64,000 nt of DNA, taken from positions 85,170,899 to 85,234,898 of the forward strand of contig NC_073313.1 of assembly GCF_027595985.1 (NCBI RefSeq), written 5' to 3'. The notes under the pieces are model-generated. The model saw only the letters and a program-made list of their open reading frames with translations. It ran no database searches and was not told where the DNA came from. The DNA is from Sorex araneus (lineage: Eukaryota; Chordata; Mammalia; Eulipotyphla; Soricidae). Positions 33,201-45,259 of this stretch are shown here, piece by piece; positions within the stretch are counted from its first letter, which is position 1, and every line of letters starts with the position of its first letter. The position numbers were made by a program, and so were the translations under genes.

Positions 33201-34044
33201 GTAGCCAATGGTATCTTCAAAGCTGACATGCCACTGGCCAAGCAAGTAAAAACAGAGATAAATAAATGGGACTACCTTAAACTAAGAAGCCTCTGCACCT
33301 CAAAAGATACAGTGACCAAAGTACAAAGACAGCCTACAGAATGGGAAAGGATATTTACCCAATACCCATCAGATTAGGAGTTGATATCAAGGATATACAA
33401 GGCACTGGTTGAACTCCACAAGAAGAAAACTGCCGCCCCGATCAAAAAAATGGGGAGATGAAATGAACAGAAACTTCCCCAAAGATGAAATCCAAATGGC
33501 TGAGAGGCACATGAGAAAATGCTCCACATCATCAGTGAGATGCAGATCAAAACAATGAGATACCATCTCACACCACAGAGACTGGCCCACATCCAAAAAT
33601 ACAAAAGCAACCGCTGTTGGCCCAGATGTGGAGAGAAAGGGACTCTTCTTCATTGCTGGTGAGAATGCCGACTTGGAAAACAATATGAACAATTCTCAAA
33701 AAATTAGAAATTGAGCTCCCATTTGACCCAGCAGTACCACTCCTGGGAATATATCCCAGAAAGGCAAAAAGATATAGTAGAAATGACATTTGCATTTCTA
33801 TGTTCATTGCAGCACTGTTTACAATAGCCACAATCTGGAAAAAAAAACGGAGTGCCCAAAAACAGATGACTGGTTTAAGAAACTTTGGTACATCTACACA
33901 ATGGAATACTATGCATCTGTTAGAAAAGATGAAGTCATGAAATTTGCATATAAATGGATCGACATGGAAAGTATCATGTTGAGTGAAATGAGTCAGAAAG
34001 AAAGAGACAGACATAGAAAGATTGCATTGATATGTGGAATATAA
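30247..34044 (+). pseudogene. L1 ORF2 (endonuclease and reverse transcriptase), broken
   Basis: ORF2p nicks genomic DNA and reverse-transcribes L1 RNA at the nick. The start at 30247 gives MAQNPITIISLNVNGLNSP, and the end is ALICGI-stop at 34042-34044, about 1,265 codons in length, as expected for a mammalian ORF2. Domains in order: endonuclease (about 30250-30960; QETHL, GDFNTAL near 30667, YSRIDH, SDHDAL near 30920), linker, reverse transcriptase (about 31580-32600; [30 protein letters not shown] at 32339-32353), and the C-terminal cysteine-containing region (33600-33670). Frames are broken near 30470, 30557, 31404, 31507, 32585, 32890, 33376, 33440 and 33680, so no protein can be made. Confidence 0.95.
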
Positions 34045-34512
34045 AGTAGCAGAGAGGTATAAGCTAATAATGATGCAACTTCTGGCAGAAATTTCTCTGG
34101 ACTTAGTTACTAAAATACTAAAATACAGAAATCCAAAACCTCACAGCCGCTATTGTGGCCAAACGACCTCAACTCTTTTCATTCTCAGCAATGGACAACA
34201 AATTATCAAATGCTTCCTTTCCAGCAGGTCCGACTTTGGAGGGGGAAAACTCCAAACAATAATAGTGAGTTCTTTGTTGAAATATTGAATGTAATAAAAT
34301 TAAAGAGAAAGTAAAGTGAAATTTATCAGCTACAGAGGCGCGGTGGGGGGCTAGGGGGTGTGGGGTGTTTTACTGTGGTTTTTGGTGGTGGAATATGTGC
34401 ACTGGTGAAGGGATGGGTGTTCAAGCATTGTGTAACTGAGACTTAAGCATGAAAGCTTTGTAACTTTCCACATGGTGATTCAATAAAAAAATAAAATATT
34501 TTTTAAAAAAGG
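34045..34512 (+). other. L1 3' UTR and A-rich end
   Basis: A short non-coding tail that begins right after the ORF2 stop. It contains GGACTTAGTTACTAAAATAC, a G-rich stretch (34337-34372), GTGGTGGAATATGTGCACTG, and the terminal CACATGGTGATTCAATAAAA followed by A-rich DNA. The same 3' UTR is used by the non-autonomous composites at 23.7-24.1 and 26.1-26.55 kb. The G-rich stretch is a typical feature of L1 3' UTRs. Confidence 0.88.
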
Positions 34513-34683
34513 TAATTATTGAGACAGTATGCAGGGCATAGGGAGTATGAGAAGGAACCTAGGAAAACTGTTGGAGAGAAGTTGATACTTGTGATGGGAT
34601 CAATGCTAAAATATTGTATGCCTAAAACTCAACTGTGAATAACTTTGTAAATCATGGTGCTTTAATAATATGTTTTTAATATA
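34513..34683 (+). mobile_element. Old L1 3' end
   Basis: It resumes after the young L1, with ATTGTATGCCTAAAACTCAA and a CTTTGTAAATCATGGTGCTT terminus. It is probably the end of the older L1 seen at 27.99-28.19 kb. Confidence 0.55.
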
Positions 34684-34707
34684 TACTTCTGAGTTATATA
34701 TACTTCA

Positions 34708-34936
34708 GACTGGAGCAGTGAATAGGGTGTTTGCCTTGCACACGGCCGACCGGGGTTTGATTCCTCCATCCCTCTCAGAGAGCTCGGCAAGCTACCTAGA
34801 GTATCCCGCCCACATGGAAGAGCCTGGCAAGTTACCCATGGCATATTCAATATGACAAAAAACAGTAACAAGTCTCACAGTGGAGACGTTATTGGTGCCC
34901 ACTCAAGAAAATCGATGAACAACAGGACGATAGTGC
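34708..34936 (+). mobile_element. SINE-B with probable TSD
   Basis: A sense copy with a small deletion in the head. GACCGGGGTTTGATTCCTCC is the B-box region; the RTE-type tail has AAATCGATGAACAACAGGAC. The sequence TACTTCTGAGTTA occurs at 34684-34696 and 34937-34949 as the likely target-site duplication. Confidence 0.92.
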
Positions 34937-34949
34937 TACTTCTGAGTTA

Positions 34950-35620
34950 AGTTAATACACATATGGAAAAATCATCATTGCATTGAATGATATTTTGAAG
35001 ATAGTGAACCAGGTCTCTAGCAAAACAAGTATATAATTACTAGAAATTGTTTTTGAATATTCAAAAAGTCTGAAAATGTCAAAACATTGAAATGGAGAAA
35101 TGGTTAATTAAAAAGATAAGCAAAATGCAGTAAGAACAATGACAGTTTGTGGCGGTTGCACCCTGACATGTTTATATCTTCTCCACTACCACAACCCACT
35201 CAATGTGAGGGAAACTACTCCAGATATCATCAGGAATACACACGGAGTCCACCTCCACCTAGTTTCAAATCTAGGATAACAGCCTTACTTTGGCTCATTA
35301 CCGTAAGTGTCTTATTGCATGAATTATATCCTGGGCAGTCATAGAGGACCAGTATTCTTTCCCTCACTCAGTCACTACCTCAAGAATGAAGGGCCTGGCA
35401 CATAACCTATGTTCAGCCCAGAACACACTGACCCAAATCTCTAGAATGGCAAAGACAACTGACTAAAAGATTCAAGCAAATAGAATCACGGCCTTTTGTT
35501 TTGTGCTCAGAGATCTGCTCCAAGATTTGGAGTTTCACTGTACAAAGGGTATACTGATCTTCTTATGCCTTTCACCTTTACAAAGGCATATAAATGTTTT
35601 CCAGTGGTAAAGGCAGATAT
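34950..35620. other. Unassigned DNA
   Basis: No gene, RNA or family repeat is visible. Confidence 0.4.
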
Positions 35621-35702
35621 GAGGATTGGAGAGATAGTACAGTGGATAAGGTACTTGCCTTGCATATGGCCAACCAGGGTTAAATCCTGGAATGGGTTTG
35701 AC
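35621..35702 (+). mobile_element. SINE-A head only, 3'-truncated
   Basis: The tRNA-like head is clear (GATTGGAGAGATAGTACAGT, then CTTGCCTTGCATATGGCCAA and CAGGGTTAAATCCTGG), but the body and tail are missing. The remainder has probably been deleted. Confidence 0.75.
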
Positions 35703-36227
35703 CATAAAAGAAATAAAAAATTGGGAAGATTTGAGAAAAAAATCTCCATGGCTACAAGATACTGGTTCACTTTGAAACAAAAATAGGGAAATTCAAGTGT
35801 AGTGAATTGTTTAAAAACGTTCTAATTTTACTGGGGAAAATTAGAGAAAACTAGTATCCCTGTTATAATAATATGCTAAGGAGTAGAACAACTAGAAATT
35901 TATCAAAGATAACCAAGATAAGATTTATTTTTCAGTGTTTGAATTTGGCCATATCCTTTTCATTAATTTATGACATGGCCAAGTTTTATAGTCTTTAAAC
36001 AATTAATATGCTGTATCTTCTTGAGTTTTCTATGTTAAACCTATAATCTCATTTGGAATTGACCATAATTTGCAATTCTTTTATGTTACTGTATTTTGCT
36101 TACTTTGTTTGATTTAGTTTTGTATTCTTACATTGCTTGTCTCTGGTTTTCGTGTCAAGATAATATTGGCTACAATGAATTAGTTGGAAGCATCCTATCT
36201 ATGTATATGTATAAAAGATAATATTTG
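35703..36227. other. Unassigned AT-rich DNA
   Basis: There is no gene and no recognised repeat. Part may be old L1. Confidence 0.35.
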
Positions 36228-36398
36228 GAGGGCGAAGCGATAGTATGGTGTGTAGGGCATTTGCCTTGCATGCGGTTGACCTGGGTTAAATCCCTGGCAT
36301 CCCATAGGGTTCTCTGAACACCCGCAGGAGTAATTGCTGAATACAGAGCCAGGAGTAACTCCTAAGCATCCCTGGGTGTGACCGAAAAGCAAATTAAA
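36228..36398 (+). mobile_element. SINE-A (tRNA-derived)
   Basis: A sense copy: GGCATTTGCCTTGCATGCGG, GGGTTAAATCCCTGGCATCC, AGCCAGGAGTAACTCCTAAG, with an A-rich end. Confidence 0.9.
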
Positions 36399-36616
36399 GT
36401 ATAATACTTAAATGTCTGTTTCAACAATTTTTGCAGGTAAATTTAAAAAATGGAAATTATAACCTTGCTCACAAGAGAAAAAGAACAAAATAGAAGTCAT
36501 TGAAGGTATGTATATATGATATTTTCTAGACAAAAGTTTTAAGCTAAACTTAAATATGACGATGTTAACACTGGATAAAATATCTAAAGAGAAGTTCATA
36601 ATGAAATATGGAATTT

Positions 36617-36785
36617 GGGGAACTGAGAGATAGTACAGCAGGTATTGCACTTACCTTGCACTCAGCTGACTGATTTCTATCCCTAGCACCTCATATGGTC
36701 CCCTGAGCACTATCAGAAGCAATCCTTGAGTGCAGAGACAGGAGCAAGTCCTGAGCAATGAAAGATGCAGCCCAAAATCCAAATT
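36617..36785 (+). mobile_element. SINE-A, diverged
   Basis: A sense copy, older than most: GAGAGATAGTACAGCAGGTA, ACCTCATATGGTCCCCTGAG, GCAGAGACAGGAGCAAGTCC. The tail is A-rich but interrupted. Confidence 0.85.
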
Positions 36786-36919
36786 TTGGAGGACTTTACA
36801 TGAAAAACGCTAGATCTAACAGGTATCTATAGAGCTCTGTACCCATCATAGTCTTCAAATGTGAATATGAAACACTTTTTAATAAAAATAGCTTAAATAA
36901 TAAATAGGGGATAAAAAAT

Positions 36920-37088
36920 AATTTCAGAAAAATAGCATAAAGGTATAAGGTGCTTTCCTTGCATGCAGCTAACGCTAGACAGATACCCCTGACCACACAG
37001 AGTCCCCAGAGCTTCACCAGGATAGACCTCTAATAACAGAGCCAGGAGTAATCCCTAAAGACAACCAGATGTAACCCCAAAAATCCCA
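36920..37088 (+). mobile_element. SINE-A, strongly diverged
   Basis: A sense copy with GGTGCTTTCCTTGCATGCAG, a decayed B-box, and AGAGCCAGGAGTAATCCCTA near the end. Confidence 0.75.
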
Positions 37089-37669
37089 TAAATTAAAAAG
37101 AAATTTTTAGATAAATCACTTTGAAATATACAATAACAAAACTTATAAACGGTGCTCAGAGGAAAATGTAAATGTAAATGCCTATATTCAATAAGAAGTC
37201 TCTCAAATCATTACTTTTTTCACTTAAAGTGAAATCTTAAAGTGGATCTAGAAAAAAGAAGGGGAAATTAAATGTAATTTAGCATGTGAGATTAAATAAA
37301 TATTAAAGCACAAAATAGTCAATGTAAATATAGACAACACAACCAAAAGATCAACAAAACCTTAGCTAGACTGAGAAGAGAAAGAAGGCAACATAACTAT
37401 CATCAGAAATGAAAGTAGGACATTACTATATTAAATAAAAGATTATAAGAAAATATTAAGAACTCTAAACCTGTCTAGGTAAAATGGGAAAACTCCCAGA
37501 AAAACTAAAGTAACTCAAGAAAAAAAATACACAAGACTTATAACAAGAGATTAAGTCAGTAATCAATAAGTATTTCCCTATCTCCTTCCAACCCCTATAA
37601 AAACCTCAGTACTAAATTACTTCATTGGTAAATTTTACAATTGTACCAATATTAAAATTAGAATCAGTA

Positions 37670-37865
37670 CTGATCAGAGAAAAAGTACAGAGGTGAAGAT
37701 GCTTTCCTTGCATGTGAATGACCCTAGTTAAATCCTTCACACCACATATCCTGATCCAGTTCACTCTCTTAGTACCTCCAGGAGTGATCCCTGAGCACAG
37801 AGACAAGAGTGATGCTGTAGCAGGAGTGATCCTATGAGGGCAGCACTGACCTAACAGCAAATCCA
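37670..37865 (+). mobile_element. SINE-A, strongly diverged
   Basis: A sense copy with GATGCTTTCCTTGCATGTGA and CTCCAGGAGTGATCCCTGAG. An internal short duplication of the GAGTGAT-type block follows at about 37808-37830. Confidence 0.7.
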
Positions 37866-37892
37866 GACAAAGGCATGACGAGAAAATAAGAT

Positions 37893-38062
37893 CAGGGGCT
37901 GAAAACTATAGTACAGCAGTAGGGCATTTGCCTTCCATGAGGTTGACCAGAGTACCAGTCCTGGCATCCATTATAGTACCCTGAGCACCGTCAAGAGTAA
38001 TTCCTGAGTGCAAAGCTAGGAGTAACCCCTGAACACAATCAGGTGTGACCTCCACCAATAAA
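37893..38062 (+). mobile_element. SINE-A (tRNA-derived)
   Basis: A sense copy: TCAGGGGCTGAAAACTATAG, GGCATTTGCCTTCCATGAGG, AGTAATTCCTGAGTGCAAAG, AACCCCTGAACACAATCAGG. Confidence 0.87.
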
Positions 38063-39534
38063 AAGAGAGACAACTATATATACATCAATAAGCTTTATGA
38101 ATATAGATGCAAAACTCAACAAAATACTAGCAAATCAATCCACACACTTCATTTGATTTATATTTACTTATATTACATTTTTCATATGTTGACCCACCCT
38201 TACATTGTTGATTTACCTCACTTGGTTCCTTCAATATGTGATATAAATTTTTGAGTTTTGCATTTTATACCAAGACAAAGTGGAATTTATCTGTAATTCA
38301 AGGGTGGTTTAACATATGAAAAGCACACTATGAATCAAATGAAATAAAAACATCTCAATTGATGCTGAAAATTATTTTATTAAAACCAGAACCCTTTTTA
38401 TGAGAAACTTTCAATATATCCTGTACCTTAGATTAGAATGTAGGAAAGTACTTCCACCTTACCAATGAGAACAATATGAATAACATACAAAGAGGATATT
38501 TTTCTAATAACATCCAAGAATTGAAGGTATAACATAACAAAAAATGAATTATTTTCCAAAAAATGATGGGGCTTTCCAGGTCCATTTAATTCCTAGAGTG
38601 TCATGAATGGGGAAAGTAGAAGCCTTTCAAATGGAAAAAGACATTAAATGTCCCATGTTGGCCAATGTGATGTCTTAGATTCCCAAGAAGCCTCATTCAT
38701 TGAACTATTAATCCACTAACTTTTACAAAAATCTTCACTAAGTACATGAGAGTAATACAATAAAAATCTCATGACTGATCAATCTGACAGAGGTATCCTA
38801 CCCCATGTTGTGCTGTGTGGGAGAGCTGAGAAATACCATTATGAATCACTGCAGGTCTCCTAAGAGTACAAGTCGGATTCTGATGAAAGCTAAGGAATAA
38901 GTGTCAAGATAGTTGAAAGACATCTCTACAATACTCCAAAGCTTCAACTAATACAATATAGGAGCTAAAGTTGTTCTTTGAAGACTGCAGGTAGGGCATC
39001 AGTGTAAAGCGATATCTCCTGAACCACAGAAAATCTGAGGCAGGACTAGAAAGCTAATAGAGTTAATCAGTGAATTGAAATGTTGACATTTATGCTCTGA
39101 TATGGAGGTAAATTTTCCATGTTTTTGAATTGGGCAGCCAACTGTAGTGCACAAAGAAATTTCACAGTTCATTATGGCTCAGATCCTAAGCTCTGGTATA
39201 GGAAAACCCTGTAAACAAATGTTTACAGCAACTTTGCTCATTATTATCAAAATTTGGAAGAAATCTATATGATCTTTAATTGGTGAAGGGTAAATAAACT
39301 GTTACATACATAAATAGGATCTTTATATAATCACTTTAAAAAGAAATGTCATGAAGATATGAAAAGACATATGTGAATTTGCATTGTTAAGTGAAAGAAG
39401 TCTATCCTAAAAGGCTCCATATTGTATGAGTTCAATCACAGAACATTCTGGGAGGCAAAATTATGGAGACGGTAAATATATTAGAAATTTATAGAGTACT
39501 GAGAAGTGAATAATGTGCAAGAAATCAAACTCTT

Positions 39535-39895
39535 TTGGTTTGGAAGCCACACTATGAATGCTCAAAAGTTTTCCTGGTTTTGCTCTCAAGAATTACTCGT
39601 AATGGGGCTGGAGTGATAGCATAGATGGTAGGGCATTTGCCTTGCACACGGCCTACCCGGATTCGATTCCCAGCATCTCATATGGTCCCCTGAGCACTGC
39701 CAGGAGTAATTCCTGAGTGCAGGTGCCAGGAGTATTCTCTGTGCATCGCCAGCTGTGACACGCCACCCCCCAAAAAAATAAAATTATTACTCCTGGTGAT
39801 GTTCTGGGGACTAGATGGGATGTGGAGAATCAAATCCAGGTTGGATGCATGGAACACAAGCATTCAACCTGCTGCACTATTTCTCCATTCCCAAA
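39535..39895 (-). mobile_element. SINE-A, antisense, split by another SINE-A
   Basis: The tail side is at 39535-39602 (GAAGCCACACTATGAATGCT, CAAGAATTACTCGT) and the head side at 39783-39895 (GAATCAAATCCAGGTTGG, then TGCTGCACTATTTCTCCATT). A younger sense SINE-A sits between the two parts. Confidence 0.85.
39603..39782 (+). mobile_element. SINE-A nested in an older SINE-A
   Basis: A well-preserved sense copy: GATTCGATTCCCAGCATCTC, GAGCACTGCCAGGAGTAATT, then a C-rich and A-rich tail ending near 39782. The host SINE has similar sequence on both sides (ATTACTCGT / ATTACTCCT). Confidence 0.93.
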
Positions 39896-40085
39896 ATTAA
39901 AGTTTGCTATAACTGAAAAATAATAAATACATCAAATGAACAACTTAGTGTTCCATCTTGAGACATTAGGGAAAGAAGGATAAAATTAATTCAAAAGATT
40001 TGGTCTTCCAGTTCATCTATCTGATTCTATACCTGTGTAATTCTGCTACTGTGTGTTGCTATTGTGTTCTTTAGTTACTTCAATT
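39896..40085 (-). mobile_element. Flank of the antisense L1 (old L1, probable)
   Basis: AT-rich sequence that reads as possible antisense L1 ORF1 or 5' region. It appears to continue at 45681 beyond the younger L1 insertion. The similarity is weak. Confidence 0.4.
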
Positions 40086-40492
40086 TTTCTTTTAAAATTT
40101 TTTAAATTTTATTGAATCACCATGAGATAGTTACAAGCTTTCATGTTTGGGTTACAATCTCACAATGATCAAACACCCAATTCCCACCAGTGCACATTCC
40201 CCAACACCAATATATCGGGTATACCTCCCCCTGTCTCTACGGTGGACAATATTCCCCATACTCCCTTTACTTTGGGGCATTATACCTTGCAAAACAGACA
40301 CTGAGAGTTCATCATGTTTGGTCCATTATCTACTTTCAGCATGCATCTCCCATAACGACTGATTTTCGTAGTGATCCCTTCTCTATTCCAGCTGCCTTCT
40401 CTCCTCCGCTCATGAATCAGTCTTCCAGCTATGGGGCAAACCCCCTGGCTTTTATATCTATCGTCCTTGGGTGTCAGCCTCATGTGATGTTA

Positions 40493-43400
40493 CCTACACT
40501 CCACAAATGAGTGCAGTCCATCTATGTCTGTCCCTCTCTTTCTGACTCATTTCACTTAGCATCATACTCTCCATGTTTATCCATTTATAAGCAAATTTCA
40601 TAACTTCATATCTCCTAACAGCTGCATAGTATTCCGTTGTGTAGATGTACCAAAGATTCTTTACCCAATCATCTGCTTTAGGGCATTAGGTTGTTTCCAG
40701 ATTTTGACTATTGTGAACAGCGCTGCAATGAATATATAGGTATAGATGTCATTTCTACTGCGATTTTTTGCATTATCAGGATATATTCCCAGAAGTGGTA
40801 TTGTGGGGTCATATGGAAGCTCAATTTCTAGTTTTTGAAGGACTGTTCATATTGTTTTCCAGAAAGGCTGGTCCAGTCGGCATTCCCACCAACAGTGAAG
40901 GAGCGTCCCTTTTTCCCCACATCCACGCCAGCACTGGTTGCTTTTGTTCTTTTGAATGTGTGCCAGTCCCTGTGGTGTGAGATGATATCTCATTGTTGTC
41001 TTGATTTGCATCTCCCTGATGACTAGCTATGTGGAGTATTTTTTCATGTGCCTTTTGGCCATTTGTATTTCTTTTTTGAGGAAACTTCTGTTCATTTCTT
41101 CTCCCCATTTTTTTGATGGGGTAGGGATTTTTTTCTTATACAATTCTATTAGTGTCTTGTATATCCTTGATATTTATCTCTTATCAGATGGGTATTGGGT
41201 AAATATTCTTTCCCATTCTGTGGGCTATTTCTGTATTTTGGTCACTGTTTCTTTTGAAGTGCAGAAACTTCTTAGTTTGTTGTAGTCCCATTTGTTTATG
41301 TTTGCTTCCACTTGCATGGTCAGTGCTGTTTCATCTTTAAAGATGCTTTTAGCTTCAATGGCATGGAGATTTCTGCCTACATTTTCTTCTTTGTACCTTA
41401 TAGATTCATGTCTGATATTGAGGTCTTTAATCCATTTTGATCTGACCCTTGTGTCTGGCATTAGACAGAGGTCAGAGTTCATTTTTTGCAGGTAGCTACC
41501 CAGTTTTCCCAGCACCACTTATTGAAGAGGCTTTCCTTGTTCCACTTTGCACTTTTTGATCCTTTGTCAAAGATTAAGTGACCATATATTTGGGGGTCTG
41601 TGACAGGATATTCAACTCTGTTCCATTGGTCTACAGGTCTTTTTTATCCCAATACCATGCTCTTTTAATTACTACTGCTTTGTAGTAGAGTTTGAAGATG
41701 AGGAAGGTGACGCCACCCATCTTCTTTTTTCCAAGCATTGCTTTAGCTATTTATGGGGGGTTATTTTTCCATATAAATTTCAGGAGTGTTTTGTCTATTT
41801 CTTTAAAAATTGTCATGGGTATCCTGGTATGGACTGTATTAAATTTGTTTAGTGCTTTGAGCTTTATTGCCATTTTGATCATGTTAATTCTCCCTATCCA
41901 TGAGCAGGGGATGTGTCTCCATTTTCTAGTGTCCTCCTTTATTTCTTGAAATAGCGTTTTGTAATTTTCCTTGTATAGGTCCTTCACCTCTTTGGTTAAG
42001 CTGATTCCAAGGTACTTGATTTTCTGAGATACTATTGTGAAAGGGATTATTTTTTTAATGTCTCTTTCTTCTCTTTCATTATTTGTGTATAAGAAAGCCA
42101 TGGATTTTCGGTGTTGATTTTGTAGCCTGCCACTTTACTATATCGACTTATTGTTTCTAGGAGCTTTCCTGTAGAGTCTTTACGGTTTTCCAAGTATAGT
42201 ATCACATCATCTGCAAATAGTGATAAATCGATCTCTTTCTTTCTTATCTGTATGCCCTTTGATATCTTTTTCATGTCTAACTGCTATGGCCAGGACTTCC
42301 AGTACTATACTGAATAGGAGTGGTGAAAGCGGGCAACCTTGCCTTGTGCCCAGTCTTAGAGGGAAGGCTTTCAGTTTTTCCCCATTGAGAATGATACTTG
42401 CCGTGGGGTTTTGGTAGATAGCTTTGACTATATCTAAGAAAGTTCCTTCGATGTCCATTCTGCTGAGATTTTTCATCATAAATGGTGCTGACTCTTGTCA
42501 AATGCTTTCTCTCCATCTATTGATATGATCATATGGTTTTTATTATTTCTTTTATTAATATGATGAATTATGTTGATTGATTTCCGAATGTTAAACCATC
42601 CTTGCATCCCTGGGATGAATCCTACTTGGTCATGGTGTATGATCTTTTTGATGAGTCGTTGGATTCTATTTGCTAATATTTTGTTGAGAATCTGAGAATC
42701 TTTGTGTCTGTGTTCATCAGGGATATCGGTCTGTAATTCTCTTTCCTTGTGGTATCTTTGTCTGTTTTTGGTATTACGGTGATATTTACTTCATAGACAC
42801 TGTTTGGAAGTGTTTTTTGATACTTCAATTTCCCGGAAAAGCTTAAGAGGATTGGGAGTAAGTCCTCTTTAAAGGTTTGTAAGAATTCACTAGTAAATCC
42901 ATCTTGGCCAGGACTTTTGTGCTTGGGGAGAATTTTCATTGCCATTTCAATTTCTTTGATGGTGCTAGGTCTGTTCAGGTATTCCAGGTCTTCTTGGTTC
43001 AGCCTTGGGAGGCTATAGGAGTCTAGAAATTTATCCATTTCCTCAAGGTTTTCATGTCTCTTGGCATAAAGATTCTCAAAGTAATCTCTGAGGATCCTTT
43101 GAATTTCTGTACTTTCTGTTGTAATGTCCCCCTTTTCATTTCTAATTCGGTTTATTAGGGTTTTCTCTTTCCCTGTTTTTGTGAGTCTTGCTAGAGGTTT
43201 ATCGATCTTGTTTATTTTTTCAAAGAACCAGCTCTTTGTTTCATTGCTCTTTCGGATTGTTGTTTTGGTTTCCATCTCATTGATTTCTGCTCTGAGTTTT
43301 ATTATTTCCTTCCTCCTGTTCGGATTGAGCTCCTTTTGTTGGTCATTCTCCAAGCTCTTAAGCTGTGAGGTTAGGTTACTTATGTGGGCTTGGTCCTTCC

Positions 43401-44309
43401 TGAGGAATGCTTGTAGAGCTATGAACTTTCCTCTTAACACAGCTTTTGCTGTGTCCCATAGATTTTGATAACTCGTGTCCTTATTGTCGTTCGTTTCCAG
43501 GAATCTTTTGATTTTCTCTTTGATTTCCTTTCTAAGCCACTCATTGTCCAATAGTGAGCTGTTTAATTTCCAGGTGTTTGATTTCGTTTTCTGTTTGTGT
43601 GTGTGATTTATTTCTAATTTCAGTGCATCGTGGTCTGAGAAGATCATTGATACAATCTTTATTTTCTTAATTTTATGGAGGTATGTTTTGTGGCTCAGCA
43701 TGTGTCTATCATGGAGAATGTCCCATGCACACTGAAAAGAATGTATATTCAGCTTCTTGAGGATGAAGTGTCCTGTATATAACTACTAAATCCTTTTCTT
43801 CCATTTCTCCCCTCAGTTGCTGTATGTCCTTGTTAAGCTTGAGTCTGGTTGATCTATCAATAGGTAATAAAGCGGTGTTGAAGTCTCCCACTAGTATTGT
43901 GTTGCTATGGATGTCTTTCTTCAAGTCTATGAGTAGTTGTTTTAAGTACTTTGCTAGTCCTTCATTAGGTGCATATATTTAGTATTGTTAGTTTTTCCTG
44001 TTGTACAGATCCCTTTATCAATAATAGATGACCTTCACAGTCTCTTGTGACCTTCTTCAGTTTGAAATCAATGTGGTCTGATACTAAGATGGCTACCCCA
44101 GCTTTTTTATGGGAGTTGTTCGCCTGTAGGATTGTTTTCCAGCCTATGACTTTGATCCTGTGTTTGCTCTGACTGTTGAGATGTGTTTCTTGCAGGCATC
44201 AGAATGTTGGGTTCAGTTTTCTAATCCATCCTGCCACTCTGTGTCTTTTAACTGGTGTGTTTAACCCATTGACGTTGAGAGAGATTATTGTTATGGGGTT
44301 TTGTCCCAT
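40493..44309 (-). pseudogene. L1 ORF2, antisense, broken
   Basis: The ATG at 44307-44309 opens MGQNPITIISLNVNGLNTP-like sequence, and the stop follows ALICGV near 40495-40493, giving about 1,272 codons. Domains on the minus strand: endonuclease (44309-43600; GDFNTALLP near 43880, [10 protein letters not shown] near 43630), linker (342-residue frame at 43701-42673), reverse transcriptase (42950-42050; [13 protein letters not shown] near 42340, FADDV at 42217-42203), and the C-terminal region with a CWRG-like cluster region near 40920. Multiple frameshifts split it into at least seven frames. It is non-functional. Confidence 0.94.
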
Positions 44310-44351
44310 TTTTCTGCTGAAGTTTGGTGTATTTGAGGGTCCTGTCTTGTC

Positions 44352-45259
44352 TTAAAGTAGCCCATTCAGTTGTTCTTGTAACCATGGTTTTGAGTCTATG
44401 AAGTTCCTGAGCTGTTGTTTATCTGTGAAGCTGTGTGTTGTTCCTTCTATTATGAATGAGAGTCTAGCTGGGTAAAGTATTTTTGGTGAGGCATTTATTT
44501 CATTGAGTTTTTTTCACTATATCCCACCACTGTTTTGGGGCCGTAAGGGTTTCATCAGACAAGTCGGCCGTGAATCTTAAGGATGCTCCTTTATAGGTAA
44601 TTTCTTTCTTTAATCTTGCTGCTTTCAGGATTTTGTCTCTATCTAAGGTTTTGGTAATTTTAGTCAGGACATGTCTTGGGGTATTTTTATTTGGATTTCT
44701 ACTAGCTGGTACCCTCCAGGCATCCTGAATGTGGTCACATGTTTTCTTCAGCTCGGGGAACATGATAGCAATGATGTCTTTGACAGTTTCTTCTTCATCA
44801 GGATTTTCTTCCTGTCCCTCTGGGACTCCAATAATTCTTATATTACTCCTCTTGGCTTCATCACGATCTTCTCTTGCCATCTGTTCCTGGATTGTCAGTC
44901 TCTTTTCCATTTTCTGTGTTTTCTAGAGAGTCTCTGGACTTCATCTTCGAGCTCACTAATTCTAGCCTCAGAAGCTGTTACTCTGCTGCTGAGGCCATCC
45001 AGTGAGTTTTTTAATTCACCTACCAGATTTTTCAAGTCTGACATTTACATTTGTATTTTCCGCATCTCTACCTTCAAATCTTCTTGTATTTTATTGGTAT
45101 TGTTTTCTATTGTTTCTTTCAGCTCCCTAAACATCCTTAGTAGCTCCTTTCTAAATTCCATGTCAGAGAGGTTGTATAGCACTTCATTGCTGGTGGGGTC
45201 TTCTCGGCTAGAGCCTCTTCAACAAGTAAGCTTGGCGGGGATCTACGTTGCTTTACCAT
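44352..45259 (-). pseudogene. L1 ORF1, antisense, broken
   Basis: The ATG at 45259 opens MVKQRRSPPSLLVEEA. A frameshift follows after about 40 codons; the coiled-coil part then reads MEFRKELLRMFRELKETIEN in another frame (about 45165-45105). A stop lies near 45045. The RNA-recognition and C-terminal parts lie in 44910-44500 (NIRIIGVPEGQ, DAWRVPASRNPNKNTPRHVL, QWWDIVKK). The protein would bind L1 RNA if intact; this copy cannot. Confidence 0.9.

Larger units (their letters stand above)
28192..34512 (+). mobile_element. Near full-length sense L1
   Basis: The whole architecture is present: a 5' region (28192-29287, with a SINE-A in it), ORF1 (29288-30203), a short spacer, ORF2 (30247-34044), a 3' UTR (34045-34490) and an A-rich end. 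Numerous stops and frameshifts make it dead. The 5' boundary is uncertain. It is set where older L1 sequence stops, and I could not find a convincing target-site duplication, so the sequence from 28192 to about 28800 might be something else. Its 5' region is not recognisably similar to that of the antisense L1 at 45.3-45.67 kb. Confidence 0.85.
36400..39500 (+). mobile_element. Very old L1, shredded by SINEs
   Basis: Sense L1 pieces remain in order between SINEs: an endonuclease-region block (ACAGGTATCTATAGAGCTCT near 36818-36838), an ORF2 linker block (AAAAGATCAACAAAACCTTA near 37345-37364), reverse-transcriptase pieces (near 38085-38145 and 38260-38400, with TAATTCAAGGGTGGTTTAAC), and a C-terminal ORF2 region (39205-39440). 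It is highly diverged, with no usable frame. Boundaries are approximate, and 38420-39200 shows little I can assign. Confidence 0.6.
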
